Of a stretch of 64,000 nt of DNA, positions 16,576 through 25,292 are shown one piece after another. Positions within the stretch are counted from its first letter, which is position 1; each line of letters opens with the position of its first letter. The stretch comes from Vibrio splendidus. Its GTDB lineage: Bacteria; Pseudomonadota; Gammaproteobacteria; Enterobacterales; Vibrionaceae. The position numbers and the translations under genes were made by a program. The notes beneath the pieces were generated by a model. It saw nothing but the letters and a program-made list of their open reading frames with translations, had not been told where the DNA came from and searched no databases. The DNA is taken from positions 1-64,000 of the forward strand of contig NZ_MCUN01000010.1 in the NCBI RefSeq assembly GCF_002873455.1, read 5' to 3'.

Positions 16576-17295
16576 ATGAAAAAACTAATCGTAATTACAG
16601 GTGCAAGCTCTGGTATTGGTGAAGCAATCGCTCGTCGTCTAAGCGATGAAGGTCACCCTCTGCTACTTTTAGCTCGTCGTATTGACCGCCTTGAAGCACT
16701 GAACCTACCAAACTCACTGTCAGTAAAAGTAGACGTAACAGACAAAGCATCTTTTGATGCAGCAATCGCACAAGGTGAAGCGAAGTTTGGCCCTGTAGAC
16801 GCGCTTATCAACAACGCTGGTGCAATGCTTCTTGGTCAAATTGATACTCAAGATGCTCAAGAGTGGAAGACAATGTTCGACGTGAACGTAATTGGCCTTC
16901 TAAACGGCATGCAATCTGTACTTGCTCCGATGATGGAACGCAACACAGGTACTATCATCAACATCAGCTCTATCGCGGGTAAGAAAACATTCCCAAGCCA
17001 CGCAGCTTACTGTGGTACTAAGTTCGCGGTACACGCTATTTCTGAGAACGTTCGTGAAGAAGTTGCTGCTTCAAATGTTCGTGTTACCACTATCGCACCG
17101 GGTGCTGTAGAAACAGAACTTCTGTCTCACACAACCTCTCAAGAGATCAAAGACGGTTACGATTCTTGGAAAGAAGACATGGGCGGCGTATTGGCCGCTG
17201 ACGATATTGCTCGCGCTGTATCATTCGCTTACCAGCAACCACAGAACGTTTGTATCCGTGAAATTGCTCTAGCGCCAACTAAGCAACAACCATAG
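16576..17295 (+). CDS. SDR-family NAD(P)-dependent oxidoreductase (YdfG-like)
   Basis: A 239-residue classical SDR close to the YdfG/serine-3-dehydrogenase type. Motifs are VITGASSGIGEAIARRL, DALINNAGAM (NNAG), INISSIAGKK (catalytic Ser), YCGTKFAVHAI (YxxxK) and IAPGAVETELLSHT. It prefers small hydroxy acids or aldehydes in characterised relatives; the substrate here is not fixed. GAGGAAA lies 5 nt before the ATG. Codon use is strongly biased (CGT, CTT, GGT), suggesting good expression. Likely controlled by the divergent LysR. Confidence 0.9.
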   Translation: MKKLIVITGASSGIGEAIARRLSDEGHPLLLLARRIDRLEALNLPNSLSVKVDVTDKASFDAAIAQGEAKFGPVDALINNAGAMLLGQIDTQDAQEWKTMFDVNVIGLLNGMQSVLAPMMERNTGTIINISSIAGKKTFPSHAAYCGTKFAVHAISENVREEVAASNVRVTTIAPGAVETELLSHTTSQEIKDGYDSWKEDMGGVLAADDIARAVSFAYQQPQNVCIREIALAPTKQQP

Positions 17296-17334
17296 AAGTT
17301 AATTATCACGCATATATTGGTGATGCATAAATAG

Positions 17335-17375
17335 AAAGCGCCACTACTTATTCAGTAGTGGCGCTTTTTTTTATT
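17335..17375. terminator. Terminator after the SDR gene
   Basis: AAAGCGCCACTACT and AGTAGTGGCGCTTT form a 14-bp perfect stem with a small loop and an eight-T tail. Confidence 0.92.
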
Positions 17376-17402
17376 GAATCTAGCTACAAGCAGTAACCGT
17401 GA

Positions 17403-19226
17403 TTAAAACTCAACGCTATAAACTGACGAGCTGCCACTTACTTCGTTGCCAACCGCAATAAAGTGGTTACCTGAACGTGTGAAATACTTAATTGATTCAG
17501 GCCCTAGGTCACCTGCTTTCGAGTTATACGTATCGTTGTCGCAATCACCGTCTTCATCAACCTTAGTACACACAGGCTGAGTAAAATCGCGGTTATTTAG
17601 ATAGCTGATGAAACTTGCACTCTTAGGCTGCGTTACGTCGTAAACCATGATGCCACCTTGGCGCTCAAGTCCAATAAAGGCATAATGCTTGCCGTTGATC
17701 TCAGCCACTTCGATGGCTTCAGGTTCTACCCCTTTATCATCGCTACGATCATCACCGCTTTGGTTGTTATCATTGGTGCTGTTGAAGTTTGCAGGATCTT
17801 GCTCCAGAACGATTCGAGCGAAATCATCACCGCTATCAAACACGAGCTCGCCTGACTCATCCCAAATAGAGAACGAGCGGCTGCCGAATGCTTGAACCTT
17901 TTGGTCAGCTGCAAGTGTCCCTTGTGGCTTGATCACCTTAAGACGTGCAAGTTGTTTGTTGTCTTTCAATGCACCAGCCAATGGGTGGTTAGCATCAACG
18001 TCTAACTTCTTGCCACGCACTTCATCGACATAAGCGATACAAAAGTCTTTTTCTGTTGTGTAGTTTTCGGTGCCTTGATAATCATCACCATCCCACTCAA
18101 AACCTTTCTCGTCACACATTTCTTGCGTGGTTTTGATGCCATACTCGCGACCATCACCTTCGTTCGCAGTCACGATGTAAGTGTTGCCATCAACACTGTA
18201 ACTGGTAATGCTATCTGGCATATAAAGACCTTCTAACATTGCGTAGCTTTGTAGGTTACCGATGTTTTTGTCTTTGTTTGACGCATCCAACTGAGCGGTA
18301 TCCCAAGGTTTGCCGCCTAGTCCCAGAATCGCATCGACTTCTGCACTCGCCACGTCAATCGCTGCTAATGCATTGTTCTCTTGAAGAGCTACGTAGAGTT
18401 TTCCGTTATCCGCAAACGTTAGATATTCGGGCTCGAGATCTTGAGCAACGGTTGCATTAGGCGCCGAGATTCGAACCTTGTCGGTCAGTTCTGCATGGCG
18501 AGACTGACCCTTATTGAATGCCTTGAAATCAATTTGAGTCACTTTTGCTTGTAAAGGACCATTAGCTAAATCAACCAGCGTCACCGAGCCTTCAGGATCA
18601 ATGCTGTAATCCGCATTCGGCTCACCTTCGTTTGCTGATGCGATGTAACGGCCGTCCTTAGAAAAGCTCACCATGTCTGGCAGTGCGCCTGCAACGTAAG
18701 TGGTGATCAGCTCTAATGTGTCTGAGCGATAAAGCGCAATGATGCCATTTTGTTGCTTGTCGGCGTTTTCGATCGCTACAGCCACCAAACCCTGATGAGT
18801 CGATACACTGTTCGCTGCACCAATATCAATACCAGAAGCGACAGCCGCTGATTGAAGATCAATCGAACCTGAAGATGTTGGTTCACTAACCGAGTTCATT
18901 GATAACACATCAACTTTCTGAGCTTGGGCGTTCACAACATAAAGCTTGTCGGTACATGAGTCGTAGCTGACGATTTCGGCTGCTGAGGTATCAAATGGGG
19001 CATCGGCAATTGAACGACCAACCAGACTAATGCCAGTAACCGCGGCATCGGATGCGATTGGTTGGATGGATTGGCATTGAAGGTTAAAAGCATCACGTGA
19101 CGTTTGAGATTGCGTAGCAGTTGTTGATGGTGTTGCAGTCGTTGAAGTTGACTGAGAACACCCAACCAGAGCAGAACTTACCGCGATAGGCAGTAATAAA
19201 GTCAGCTTATTAAATTTACGATTCAT
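17403..19226 (-). CDS. Choice-of-anchor I family lipoprotein (beta-propeller-like)
   Basis: A 607-residue exported lipoprotein. The signal peptide ends in a lipobox (SSALVGCSQ, Cys 23), followed by a Thr/Ser-rich linker to about residue 45. The body matches the choice-of-anchor I family, with SFSKDGRYIASANEGEPN, YIVTANEGDGREYG, RSFSIWDESGELVFDSGDDF and KGVEPEAIEVAEINGKHYAFIGLERQGGIMVYDV. The repeated strand units suggest a beta-propeller. Members are often associated with alkaline phosphatases or esterases, but no catalytic domain is visible here. GGAGG lies before the ATG. Monocistronic; role unknown. Confidence 0.85.
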   Translation of the reverse strand: MNRKFNKLTLLLPIAVSSALVGCSQSTSTTATPSTTATQSQTSRDAFNLQCQSIQPIASDAAVTGISLVGRSIADAPFDTSAAEIVSYDSCTDKLYVVNAQAQKVDVLSMNSVSEPTSSGSIDLQSAAVASGIDIGAANSVSTHQGLVAVAIENADKQQNGIIALYRSDTLELITTYVAGALPDMVSFSKDGRYIASANEGEPNADYSIDPEGSVTLVDLANGPLQAKVTQIDFKAFNKGQSRHAELTDKVRISAPNATVAQDLEPEYLTFADNGKLYVALQENNALAAIDVASAEVDAILGLGGKPWDTAQLDASNKDKNIGNLQSYAMLEGLYMPDSITSYSVDGNTYIVTANEGDGREYGIKTTQEMCDEKGFEWDGDDYQGTENYTTEKDFCIAYVDEVRGKKLDVDANHPLAGALKDNKQLARLKVIKPQGTLAADQKVQAFGSRSFSIWDESGELVFDSGDDFARIVLEQDPANFNSTNDNNQSGDDRSDDKGVEPEAIEVAEINGKHYAFIGLERQGGIMVYDVTQPKSASFISYLNNRDFTQPVCTKVDEDGDCDNDTYNSKAGDLGPESIKYFTRSGNHFIAVGNEVSGSSSVYSVEF

Positions 19227-19370
19227 ATATCCTCCATAATTAGAATCGCGATCATAGAGCGTTGTTATGACACTTATCTTTCTCTTTTATTAATAATAAA
19301 TGACGGCAATCAGTTTGCTTTACCCATAACAACAGCAAGTTGGAGTGAGCGTTTTATTAGCAAGCAATAA

Positions 19371-19408
19371 AAAAAGCGCCCAAGCTGGCTGGTGCTTGAG
19401 CGCCTTTA
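19371..19408 (-). terminator. Terminator after ompW
   Basis: On the minus strand AGGCGCTCAAGC pairs with GCTTGGGCGCTTT, followed by a T run. It lies 20 nt beyond the ompW stop. Confidence 0.88.
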
Positions 19409-19426
19409 GTAAACTAATGGGGTGAA

Positions 19427-20080
19427 TTAAAAGTTGTAACCACCACCGATCATGAATACCCATGGGTCGATATCAACGTCTGTTGAGTATTGTGTTGTAG
19501 TTCCACCCACTGTTTGTTTGTACTTAGCTGTTGTACCAATATCTGCATACCAAACTGACGCATTCAGGAACCAATCTTCATTGATCATATAATCAATACC
19601 GATGTTAGCCGCCAAGCCCCAAGAGTCATCCAGAGATAGGTCACTTAAGCCTGCACTTTTACCCGTGCCATTCAAACTTTCATCGAAGAATACCGTGTAG
19701 TTGATACCCGCACCCACGTAAGGTCGGAAGTCGCTGTTCGCTTGACCGAAGTAGTACTGCACCATAAACGTTGGCGGTAGGTGTTTAGTGTCAGCAACTT
19801 TGCCTAAGCCATTTACAGAAATATTATGTGAAAATGGGCTCGCTGCTAGTACTTCAAAACTGATGTTATCAGTAAACATGTAGCCGAACGTAAGACCAAG
19901 TTGAGTATCTGAATCAACCGAAAACTCTAGGTCTGAATTGTTAAGTACAGCGCCACTGCTGTCGTTTGGAGAAACGGTCGCTGCACCTGCACGGATGATG
20001 AAATCACCTTCTTTATGAGCAAGTACATTGGTAGACATAAGAGCCGCAATAACCGCAATACCACATACTGTTTTTTTCAT
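19427..20080 (-). CDS. ompW: OmpW-family outer-membrane porin
   Basis: A 217-residue beta-barrel protein with a clear signal peptide (MKKTVCGIAVIAALMSTNVLA, cleaved near residue 21). It shows the OmpW signature HKEGDFIIRAGAATVSP, then LTFGYMFTDNISFEVLAASPFSHNI, HLPPTFMVQYYFG and FRPYVGAGINYTVFF, and ends in the aromatic GGYNF needed for barrel assembly. OmpW forms an 8-stranded barrel with a hydrophobic channel and responds to osmotic and oxygen conditions in Vibrio. The ATG at 20080 has AAAGGAA 6 nt upstream and starts the signal peptide, so the longer frame to 20128 is rejected. Confidence 0.92.
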   Translation of the reverse strand: MKKTVCGIAVIAALMSTNVLAHKEGDFIIRAGAATVSPNDSSGAVLNNSDLEFSVDSDTQLGLTFGYMFTDNISFEVLAASPFSHNISVNGLGKVADTKHLPPTFMVQYYFGQANSDFRPYVGAGINYTVFFDESLNGTGKSAGLSDLSLDDSWGLAANIGIDYMINEDWFLNASVWYADIGTTAKYKQTVGGTTTQYSTDVDIDPWVFMIGGGYNF

Positions 20081-20479
20081 TATTATTTCCTTTTGTAGGG
20101 CTTGTTCTAATTGTGAATGAGTAATCATTTCTTATTTTGCGTGCAAGGTAGCATATAATAACCCTACTTTATTGATGGAAATCAATTTGTGAAAACTTGT
20201 AACTATTTATGTAAATTTATATCGATTCGATCACTTTATTCCTCCATTTTATTGACAGTTTTGTAATGCAACTTTCCCGTGCGTCATGCCGTTAAATCCA
20301 ACACCTCAACCTTACTCGAATCTTTTGGATCAAAATGAAGCAAGCCAGCATTTCGTGCGCATCAATTTGGTGCAGCCTCGTATTCTTAGCTCACACCTCA
20401 CTTAATATTCAACAAGTTACATTTGGCTTAGTGCTTGCAAGTCTATGTTCATAATCATAAGTACATTGAGGTTCTGACT
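20081..20479. other. Divergent intergenic region of ompW and glgC
   Basis: About 400 bp with no coding frame I can support. The ompW side is A/T-rich (20130-20260) and includes GTGAAAACTTGTAACTATTT-like promoter sequence. I could not assign a named operator. Confidence 0.5.
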
Positions 20480-21703
20480 ATGCAAGACACTCTAACGATC
20501 GTTCTGGCCGGCGGTGTTGGCTCTCGGCTTTCTCCCCTCACCGATAACCGCGCAAAACCTGCGGTACCCTTTGGTGGCAAATATCGAATCATCGATTTCA
20601 CTCTCGCGAACTGCTTACACTCTGGGCTACGGCAAATTTTGGTACTGACTCAGTACAAGTCTCACTCTTTGCAAAAACATTTAAGAGATGGTTGGTCGGT
20701 GCTTAACCCCGAGCTAGGCGAATACATCACCAATGTTCCCCCACAAATGCGCACAGGTGATAGCTGGTATAGCGGAACGGCCGATGCGATTTATCAAAAC
20801 TTGTATCTGCTTTCACGTAGTGAAGCCAAGCATGTGGTGGTGCTATCCGGTGACCATATCTATCGTATGGACTACGCGCCAATGCTCAAACAACATAAAC
20901 AGAGCGAAGCCGACTTAACGGTGGCTTGTATGGAAGTGTCGATTGATGAAGCCAAAGAGTTTGGCGTTATGGAAATTAACGAATCGCATCAGATAAATAA
21001 CTTCACAGAAAAGCCCCGTTATCCTGCCTCCGTACCCGGAAGACCAACACGAAGCATGGCTTCTATGGGAATTTATATTTTCGATAAAGAAGTGCTTACA
21101 CAAGCACTGCTGGCGGATGCAGAAGATCCAAATTCCAGCCACGATTTCGGTAAAGATGTGATACCTAAATTGGTGGAGGATAAAAGCGTTTATGCCTACA
21201 AATTTGGAGACACCGAAGGCCGAGTGACACAAGATGCTTATTGGAGAGACGTTGGTACCCTCGACTCTTATTATCAAGCCAATATGGATTTGCTAAAGCC
21301 AGTTTCCCCTATCGATTTATACCAACCCGATTGGGCAATCCGCACCTACGAGCCGCAACTGCCGCCCGCGCGAACCATTGCTTCGGTCGAAGGTAACCAG
21401 GGGATATTCATCAACTCGATGATCGCGAATGGGGTGGTGATTGAAGGCGGTTCAGCGCAAAACTCTATCTTCTTCCCTAAGGTCAAAGTCAGCAATGCCG
21501 CGATTGTGATTGATAGTATTCTGTTTGAAGATGTGGAAATTGGGAAAAATTGTCACATTCAAAACTGCATCATCGATAAGAACGTTAAGGTGCCAGATGG
21601 AACCCAAATCGGCATTGATAGCCTGGCCGATGCCAAACGCTTCCACATATCGAAAAAAGGCGTAATTGTGGTGCCCTCTTCTTACGAGTTTAATGAGTCT
21701 TAA
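20480..21703 (+). CDS. glgC: Glucose-1-phosphate adenylyltransferase (ADP-glucose pyrophosphorylase)
   Basis: GlgC makes ADP-glucose from glucose 1-phosphate and ATP, the committed step of bacterial glycogen synthesis. The 407-residue protein has the N-terminal nucleotidyltransferase motif VLAGGVGSRLSPLTDNRAKPAVPFGGKYRIIDF, the glucose-1-phosphate region GTADAIYQNL and VVLSGDHIYRMDY, FTEKP, and YWRDVGTLDSYYQANMDLL. A left-handed beta-helix forms the C-terminus. The start at 20480 begins MQDTLTIVLAGG and has GAGG 8 nt upstream. No other glg gene adjoins, so this is a stand-alone copy. Many vibrios carry a second glgC elsewhere. Confidence 0.95.
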   Translation: MQDTLTIVLAGGVGSRLSPLTDNRAKPAVPFGGKYRIIDFTLANCLHSGLRQILVLTQYKSHSLQKHLRDGWSVLNPELGEYITNVPPQMRTGDSWYSGTADAIYQNLYLLSRSEAKHVVVLSGDHIYRMDYAPMLKQHKQSEADLTVACMEVSIDEAKEFGVMEINESHQINNFTEKPRYPASVPGRPTRSMASMGIYIFDKEVLTQALLADAEDPNSSHDFGKDVIPKLVEDKSVYAYKFGDTEGRVTQDAYWRDVGTLDSYYQANMDLLKPVSPIDLYQPDWAIRTYEPQLPPARTIASVEGNQGIFINSMIANGVVIEGGSAQNSIFFPKVKVSNAAIVIDSILFEDVEIGKNCHIQNCIIDKNVKVPDGTQIGIDSLADAKRFHISKKGVIVVPSSYEFNES

Positions 21704-21751
21704 CCTCTAATACTGGTCACTCAGCATTCATCAGTAACACCCCTTTACTTA

Positions 21752-21786
21752 CAAAAAGCGCCCCATAAAAACAGGGCGCTTTTCTA
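21752..21786. terminator. Terminator after glgC
   Basis: AAAAAGCGCCC and GGGCGCTTTT form a stem around CATAAAAACA with T-rich flanks on both strands. It can also stop the converging gene. Confidence 0.88.
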
Positions 21787-21799
21787 AAATCGAATCGAA

Positions 21800-22384
21800 C
21801 TACTTAGGTGCTAGCTCATAGTTCTCTTGCATCTCATGAGGAGCTATTCCATACTCATAATCCGCTAGATAACCATCCTTATAAACCTTCATTCCCTTTT
21901 CATCCCAACTGACTTTGATCACCGCTGTTTTACCATCTTCACTGCCCATCAGTTCGAGCATTTCATCGTCAATCTTAATTGCTTTGATGGTTTTAATACG
22001 CTTAAACGGTTTAAATTCAGTGGTCGATGTTGGCAATGAACCATAGCTGCTGATCCAGGTTTCTTTTGGTACTAGCCATTGATTGAAAATGTCATCCACA
22101 ATCGTTTTAGGCATACTTGCAATCACTACATCACTCGTCATTACATTATTTGTCTCTAAGCTGTAACCGCCCTTACCATCTGAAACATAAGTCGGAAAAT
22201 CAACGCCAATTTCAGACTCTGTTGGCAAACGCCCTAAGGTGACCGACTTCTTGACGTACAGCTCTGCGGTTTCAAACTGTTGCATGATTTCTGGAATTTT
22301 CTGAAACTCAACAGGTGCAGAAAAAGCATTAAAAGCGAAAGAAAGAGATGCCGCGATTGCAGCTAATTTAACAGGCATTTTCAT
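21800..22384 (-). CDS. Secreted protein of unknown function
   Basis: A 194-residue protein with a classical signal peptide (MKMPVKLAAIAASLSFAFNAFSA, cleaved about residue 23). The mature part is mixed alpha/beta with no cysteines, a Lys-rich KPFKRIKTIKAIKI segment and the C-terminal PHEMQENYELAPK. I recognise no domain. Either of two close ATG codons (22384 or 22378) could start it. It stands alone and faces the next cluster of secreted proteins, though no shared control is visible. Confidence 0.7.
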   Translation of the reverse strand: MKMPVKLAAIAASLSFAFNAFSAPVEFQKIPEIMQQFETAELYVKKSVTLGRLPTESEIGVDFPTYVSDGKGGYSLETNNVMTSDVVIASMPKTIVDDIFNQWLVPKETWISSYGSLPTSTTEFKPFKRIKTIKAIKIDDEMLELMGSEDGKTAVIKVSWDEKGMKVYKDGYLADYEYGIAPHEMQENYELAPK

Positions 22385-22687
22385 GGTGATGGGTCCAAGT
22401 ATAATGAAGTTGTTAGAGTATCCCGTACCAATGGTCGCCTCAACGCTTAACTATTCTTTACATCAGTAATTGTGATACTGAGTGACGAATTGATAAAAAC
22501 CACTACCACGATTGACCTCCCCTCTCAAAGATTCAACTCTCCTTCGATTTCAAACGAAAAACTATCTCAAATGAAAAACCGACATCATTTTTACCGTACT
22601 GTCAGCCTTATGTCAGTGGCGCAAAATGGTAAGTCCTGCGTTCGAACGAAACTAAAATGAGATCTCGATGATCATTTTGAGGTTCTC

Positions 22688-23035
22688 ATGAAGGCTATTT
22701 ACATCATTACTGCAGCTTTATTGCTGAGCAGCTCTTTAGCAAATGCAAACGTGCACAAATGGAAAAATACCCAATTTCAGACCTACTCCGATAAAACGCA
22801 GGTGAGATTTTTATTGGTAAACCGTTACACCAAACAAGCGGATTACTACCTGCGAATTGATGACAAAGAATTTCCAAACAAGATCCAATTGGATGCAAAC
22901 CAAGAGATAGAGCTAGATATCAATGTAAAAACTCCAGCCTCTCAAATTACCAAGAAAAAGATCTGCACACGCATGGTGACGGATTCTCCGAACAGCTACG
23001 AAGTGTGCACCAATCTCAGGTTCAAACGGTATTAA
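22688..23035 (+). CDS. Small secreted protein, first gene of a five-gene cluster
   Basis: A 115-residue protein with a signal peptide (MKAIYIITAALLLSSSLANA). The mature part is beta-rich (VRFLLVNRYTKQADYYLRID, then IELDINVKTP) and has two Cys near the end (KKICTRMV and YEVCTNL) likely to form a disulfide. Its size and strand pattern suggest a small immunoglobulin-like periplasmic domain. I do not recognise the family. A GAGG site lies before the ATG, and the next gene starts 10 bp downstream, so the genes form an operon. Confidence 0.72.
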   Translation: MKAIYIITAALLLSSSLANANVHKWKNTQFQTYSDKTQVRFLLVNRYTKQADYYLRIDDKEFPNKIQLDANQEIELDINVKTPASQITKKKICTRMVTDSPNSYEVCTNLRFKRY

Positions 23036-23045
23036 CTAAATTCAA

Positions 23046-23543
23046 ATGGTACTTACTATGTACAAAACCATTACAACGCTACGCAGAGTTTTATTGACTG
23101 CCGTTGCCCTGGTTATCGCTTCATTGGCCAGTATTTCTGTAACGAGCCCTGTACTTGCGAACCCGATACCGAGTGTATCTAACCCATCAGGAACCGACCG
23201 AATTCGTACCTCTGAGGGGGCTTCTTGTGAACAAGCCATTTCCACAGGCAAAACCGTTCAATTCGGTACCTATGGTTCAACGGGCAATGAAGATAGCGAC
23301 AGCTATTACAACAATTATTACTACCAGAATCAGGATGAGGCAGGCGTTTATGCGGCTGTCACACTGCAGTTTGGTGGTGAGGATCGAGTTGACTGTCGTC
23401 GACTCTACGAGTTCGAGCTCCGTGAGCGAGAACGTATAGAAGAGCTTGCTCAAGCGGAGCATGAGTTAAAGCTATTACAAATCGAAGCAGAGAAATATCG
23501 TCTGCTGAAGATGAAACAAAGCAATACCACTTTTTCGGAGTAA
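23046..23543 (+). CDS. Secreted protein with C-terminal coiled coil, cluster gene 2
   Basis: A 165-residue protein with a long signal sequence (about residues 1-38, ending SPVLANP). The mature part carries RIRTSEGASCEQ, a Tyr/Asn/Ser/Asp-rich low-complexity stretch (SDSYYNNYYYQNQDE), a strand pair AAVTLQFGGEDRVDC, and a charged helix of about 50 residues (LYEFELRERERIEELA and on) that should form a coiled coil. Two Cys could pair. It looks like a surface or periplasmic assembly factor rather than an enzyme, but I recognise no named family. It ends 3 bp before the next gene. Confidence 0.72.
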   Translation: MVLTMYKTITTLRRVLLTAVALVIASLASISVTSPVLANPIPSVSNPSGTDRIRTSEGASCEQAISTGKTVQFGTYGSTGNEDSDSYYNNYYYQNQDEAGVYAAVTLQFGGEDRVDCRRLYEFELRERERIEELAQAEHELKLLQIEAEKYRLLKMKQSNTTFSE

Positions 23544-23546
23544 AAA

Positions 23547-24041
23547 ATGCTTAATAAAAAACCTCTACTTGGCCTTACTGCCATCGCTATTTTTGCAACC
23601 AGCACTGCCTATGCACATCCCCCTGGTCATAAAGACGATAAGACAGGAGATGTCGTGTTCTCGGCATCTGTAGAGTCTCAATGTGGCATAGAAGCAACGG
23701 AAGACAAGGCTAATCTAGCTTTTGGCGAAAGTTACAATGAATCCCATGCAACCGTGAAGCTCGTTAGTAACAAAAACAGTATTAAAATTCGAGCGGAAGA
23801 GATCAGGTTAGAGTCATTCCATGGACAAATTCAAAAAAGCGATGTGTATTTCCAATCAACAGGCACAACTGAGATCTCCCAGCCAGCTGAAAGTTGGGAG
23901 GCTGGTGTAGACATCACTCGAGACCAAATCCGAGAAGATAACAATATGAATCTATTTGCCCGAGTTGCGGTTGATGAAAGCAATCTTGATGCGAGTGAAG
24001 ATTACGAAGTAAAAACAAAATGGAAGATTGAGTGTAACTAA
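23547..24041 (+). CDS. Secreted beta-rich protein, cluster gene 3 (paralogue of gene 5)
   Basis: A 164-residue protein with a signal peptide (MLNKKPLLGLTAIAIFATSTAYA), then a His-containing start (HPPGHKDDK). The body runs from FSASVESQCGIEA, AFGESYN and VKLVSNKNSIKIRAE to a C-terminal TKWKIEC. One Cys near each end suggests a disulfide-closed beta-sandwich, like many pilin or adhesin subunits. It aligns by eye with the fifth gene (QCGIE/RCGLE, AFGESY/TFGQDY, VKLVSN/LKLESN, KWKIEC/EWAVEC), so the two are paralogues. Function unknown. Confidence 0.72.
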   Translation: MLNKKPLLGLTAIAIFATSTAYAHPPGHKDDKTGDVVFSASVESQCGIEATEDKANLAFGESYNESHATVKLVSNKNSIKIRAEEIRLESFHGQIQKSDVYFQSTGTTEISQPAESWEAGVDITRDQIREDNNMNLFARVAVDESNLDASEDYEVKTKWKIECN

Positions 24042-24101
24042 CTCATTCACTCTCCTACGACAAGCCCTCACACCACGAGGGCTTAAGTACTCAGAGGTAA
24101 T

Positions 24102-24509
24102 ATGAAAACCTTACTTTTATTTTTTTCGATATTGTTTGTTGCTCCTTACGCTTTAAGCGCAGGTTTAGATAGGCAAGAAGTCGAGCATTTAAACCAAATG
24201 TGTGTGAACGGTTCAAACAACCATGAACGTCGAATCTTTGATGCACTTTCGAATTCAGAATACATTGATTGGTCGAGCATTGAATTAATCGATACAGAAA
24301 GCCGTGTTAACTATACCGATACGACTATTGGGAATAAGCGAACAAATCGCGTTATGTGTGATCTTATTGTCGAATACAAATGCCACCACACAGATATTAT
24401 TCTGAGTTCAACTTATCAGGTCTCGCTGGATGATAAACAGACCATCAGTAATGTTGCAGTTACTCAACAAGCCGTTACAGGTTTTATTGTCCGCGTTATG
24501 GTGAACTAA
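24102..24509 (+). CDS. Small secreted protein, cluster gene 4
   Basis: A 135-residue protein with a signal peptide (MKTLLLFFSILFVAPYALSA). The mature part has three Cys (NQMCVNG, VMCDLIV, YKCHHT) and a predominantly beta second half (VIVEYKC-like strands, then YQVSLDDKQTISNVAVTQQ). No family recognised. It follows a 60-bp gap after gene 3 that contains a CCCTC-A-CACC-ACGAGGG hairpin, perhaps a partial transcription or processing signal. The stop codon is separated from the next start by one base. Confidence 0.7.
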   Translation: MKTLLLFFSILFVAPYALSAGLDRQEVEHLNQMCVNGSNNHERRIFDALSNSEYIDWSSIELIDTESRVNYTDTTIGNKRTNRVMCDLIVEYKCHHTDIILSSTYQVSLDDKQTISNVAVTQQAVTGFIVRVMVN

Positions 24510-24510
24510 C

Positions 24511-24975
24511 ATGCTACGCACTATTGCTATCTTAATTCTTTTGACTCTGTCGAGTTACACATTAGCTGCCAACCATTCCACGCTCAGTTTTAAACAACAG
24601 ATCAGAGAACGTTGTGGATTAGAAGTCATCAACAATCAAGGTGAAATGACATTTGGACAAGATTACGATGGCCGAGCGATCATCTTAAAACTGGAGTCCA
24701 ATCGCAAAGATTCGCGATTACTACTCAAACTCCAACATATTGACCTAGGCTCTATTGATGAACCTCGCCTTACTGAACTCGTTCGTTTCCAAGTTGAAAC
24801 GCCTGCTCGTTATGAGGGTGACATCAACTATTGGCGTCAAGGAGTCGAATTTCCTATCGAGCATCTCGCATCAAATAATGAAGTAGAAATTAAAGCGCGT
24901 ATCGCTATACCAGAATTGCAACTGACAGCTGGAGAGTTTCACTTAAATATGGAGTGGGCGGTTGAGTGTTTATAG
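24511..24975 (+). CDS. Secreted beta-rich protein, cluster gene 5 (paralogue of gene 3)
   Basis: A 154-residue protein with a signal peptide (MLRTIAILILLTLSSYTLAA). It shares with gene 3 the order Cys-Gly-(Ile/Leu)-Glu, (A/T)FG-(E/Q)-(S/D)Y, L-E-S-N, a WRQGVEFPIEHL segment matching WEAGVDITRDQI, and a terminal (W)xxEC. The two differ widely elsewhere, so the duplication is old. The Cys pair at both ends suggests a fimbrial-type sandwich, but no donor strand or usher is seen nearby. Function unknown. Confidence 0.72.
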   Translation: MLRTIAILILLTLSSYTLAANHSTLSFKQQIRERCGLEVINNQGEMTFGQDYDGRAIILKLESNRKDSRLLLKLQHIDLGSIDEPRLTELVRFQVETPARYEGDINYWRQGVEFPIEHLASNNEVEIKARIAIPELQLTAGEFHLNMEWAVECL

Positions 24976-24989
24976 ATTCACGCTCTGAG

Positions 24990-25103
24990 ATGAAATATTT
25001 ATCAAGCTACGACTATGAACCAAAGAGACAAGTTCGGGTTTACAAAACCGATAAGGAGATATTCACTGGGTCTGAGCTCAAAGACAGAACAAATAATCAA
25101 TAA
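24990..25103 (+). CDS. Possible 37-residue ORF, doubtful
   Basis: A short ATG frame (MKYLSSYDYEPKRQVRVYK and on) with plausible codon use but no clear ribosome-binding site. It lies in the 317-bp gap between the cluster and the hibernation factor gene. It may be a relic of a longer gene or chance. Confidence 0.25.
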   Translation: MKYLSSYDYEPKRQVRVYKTDKEIFTGSELKDRTNNQ

Positions 25104-25292
25104 TGAGTTTTTTTTGAACATGTATTGAAAACACGAAACATAATATGCGATCAGTTTATCAGACTTTCAAGGGAGCAAGGATAGATTATTTGATAACACT
25201 GAAGTCAATCACACATGTGTACTTTCACTGTTGGTCAATCCATCCGATGTTTGCTACGTTTAAATGACACAGTCATTGGAAAGGTATGATTT

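Noticed and set aside
22472..22660. 62-residue ORF before the secreted-protein cluster
   Set aside because: No domain, signal peptide or ribosome-binding site; it overlaps the likely promoter region of the cluster.
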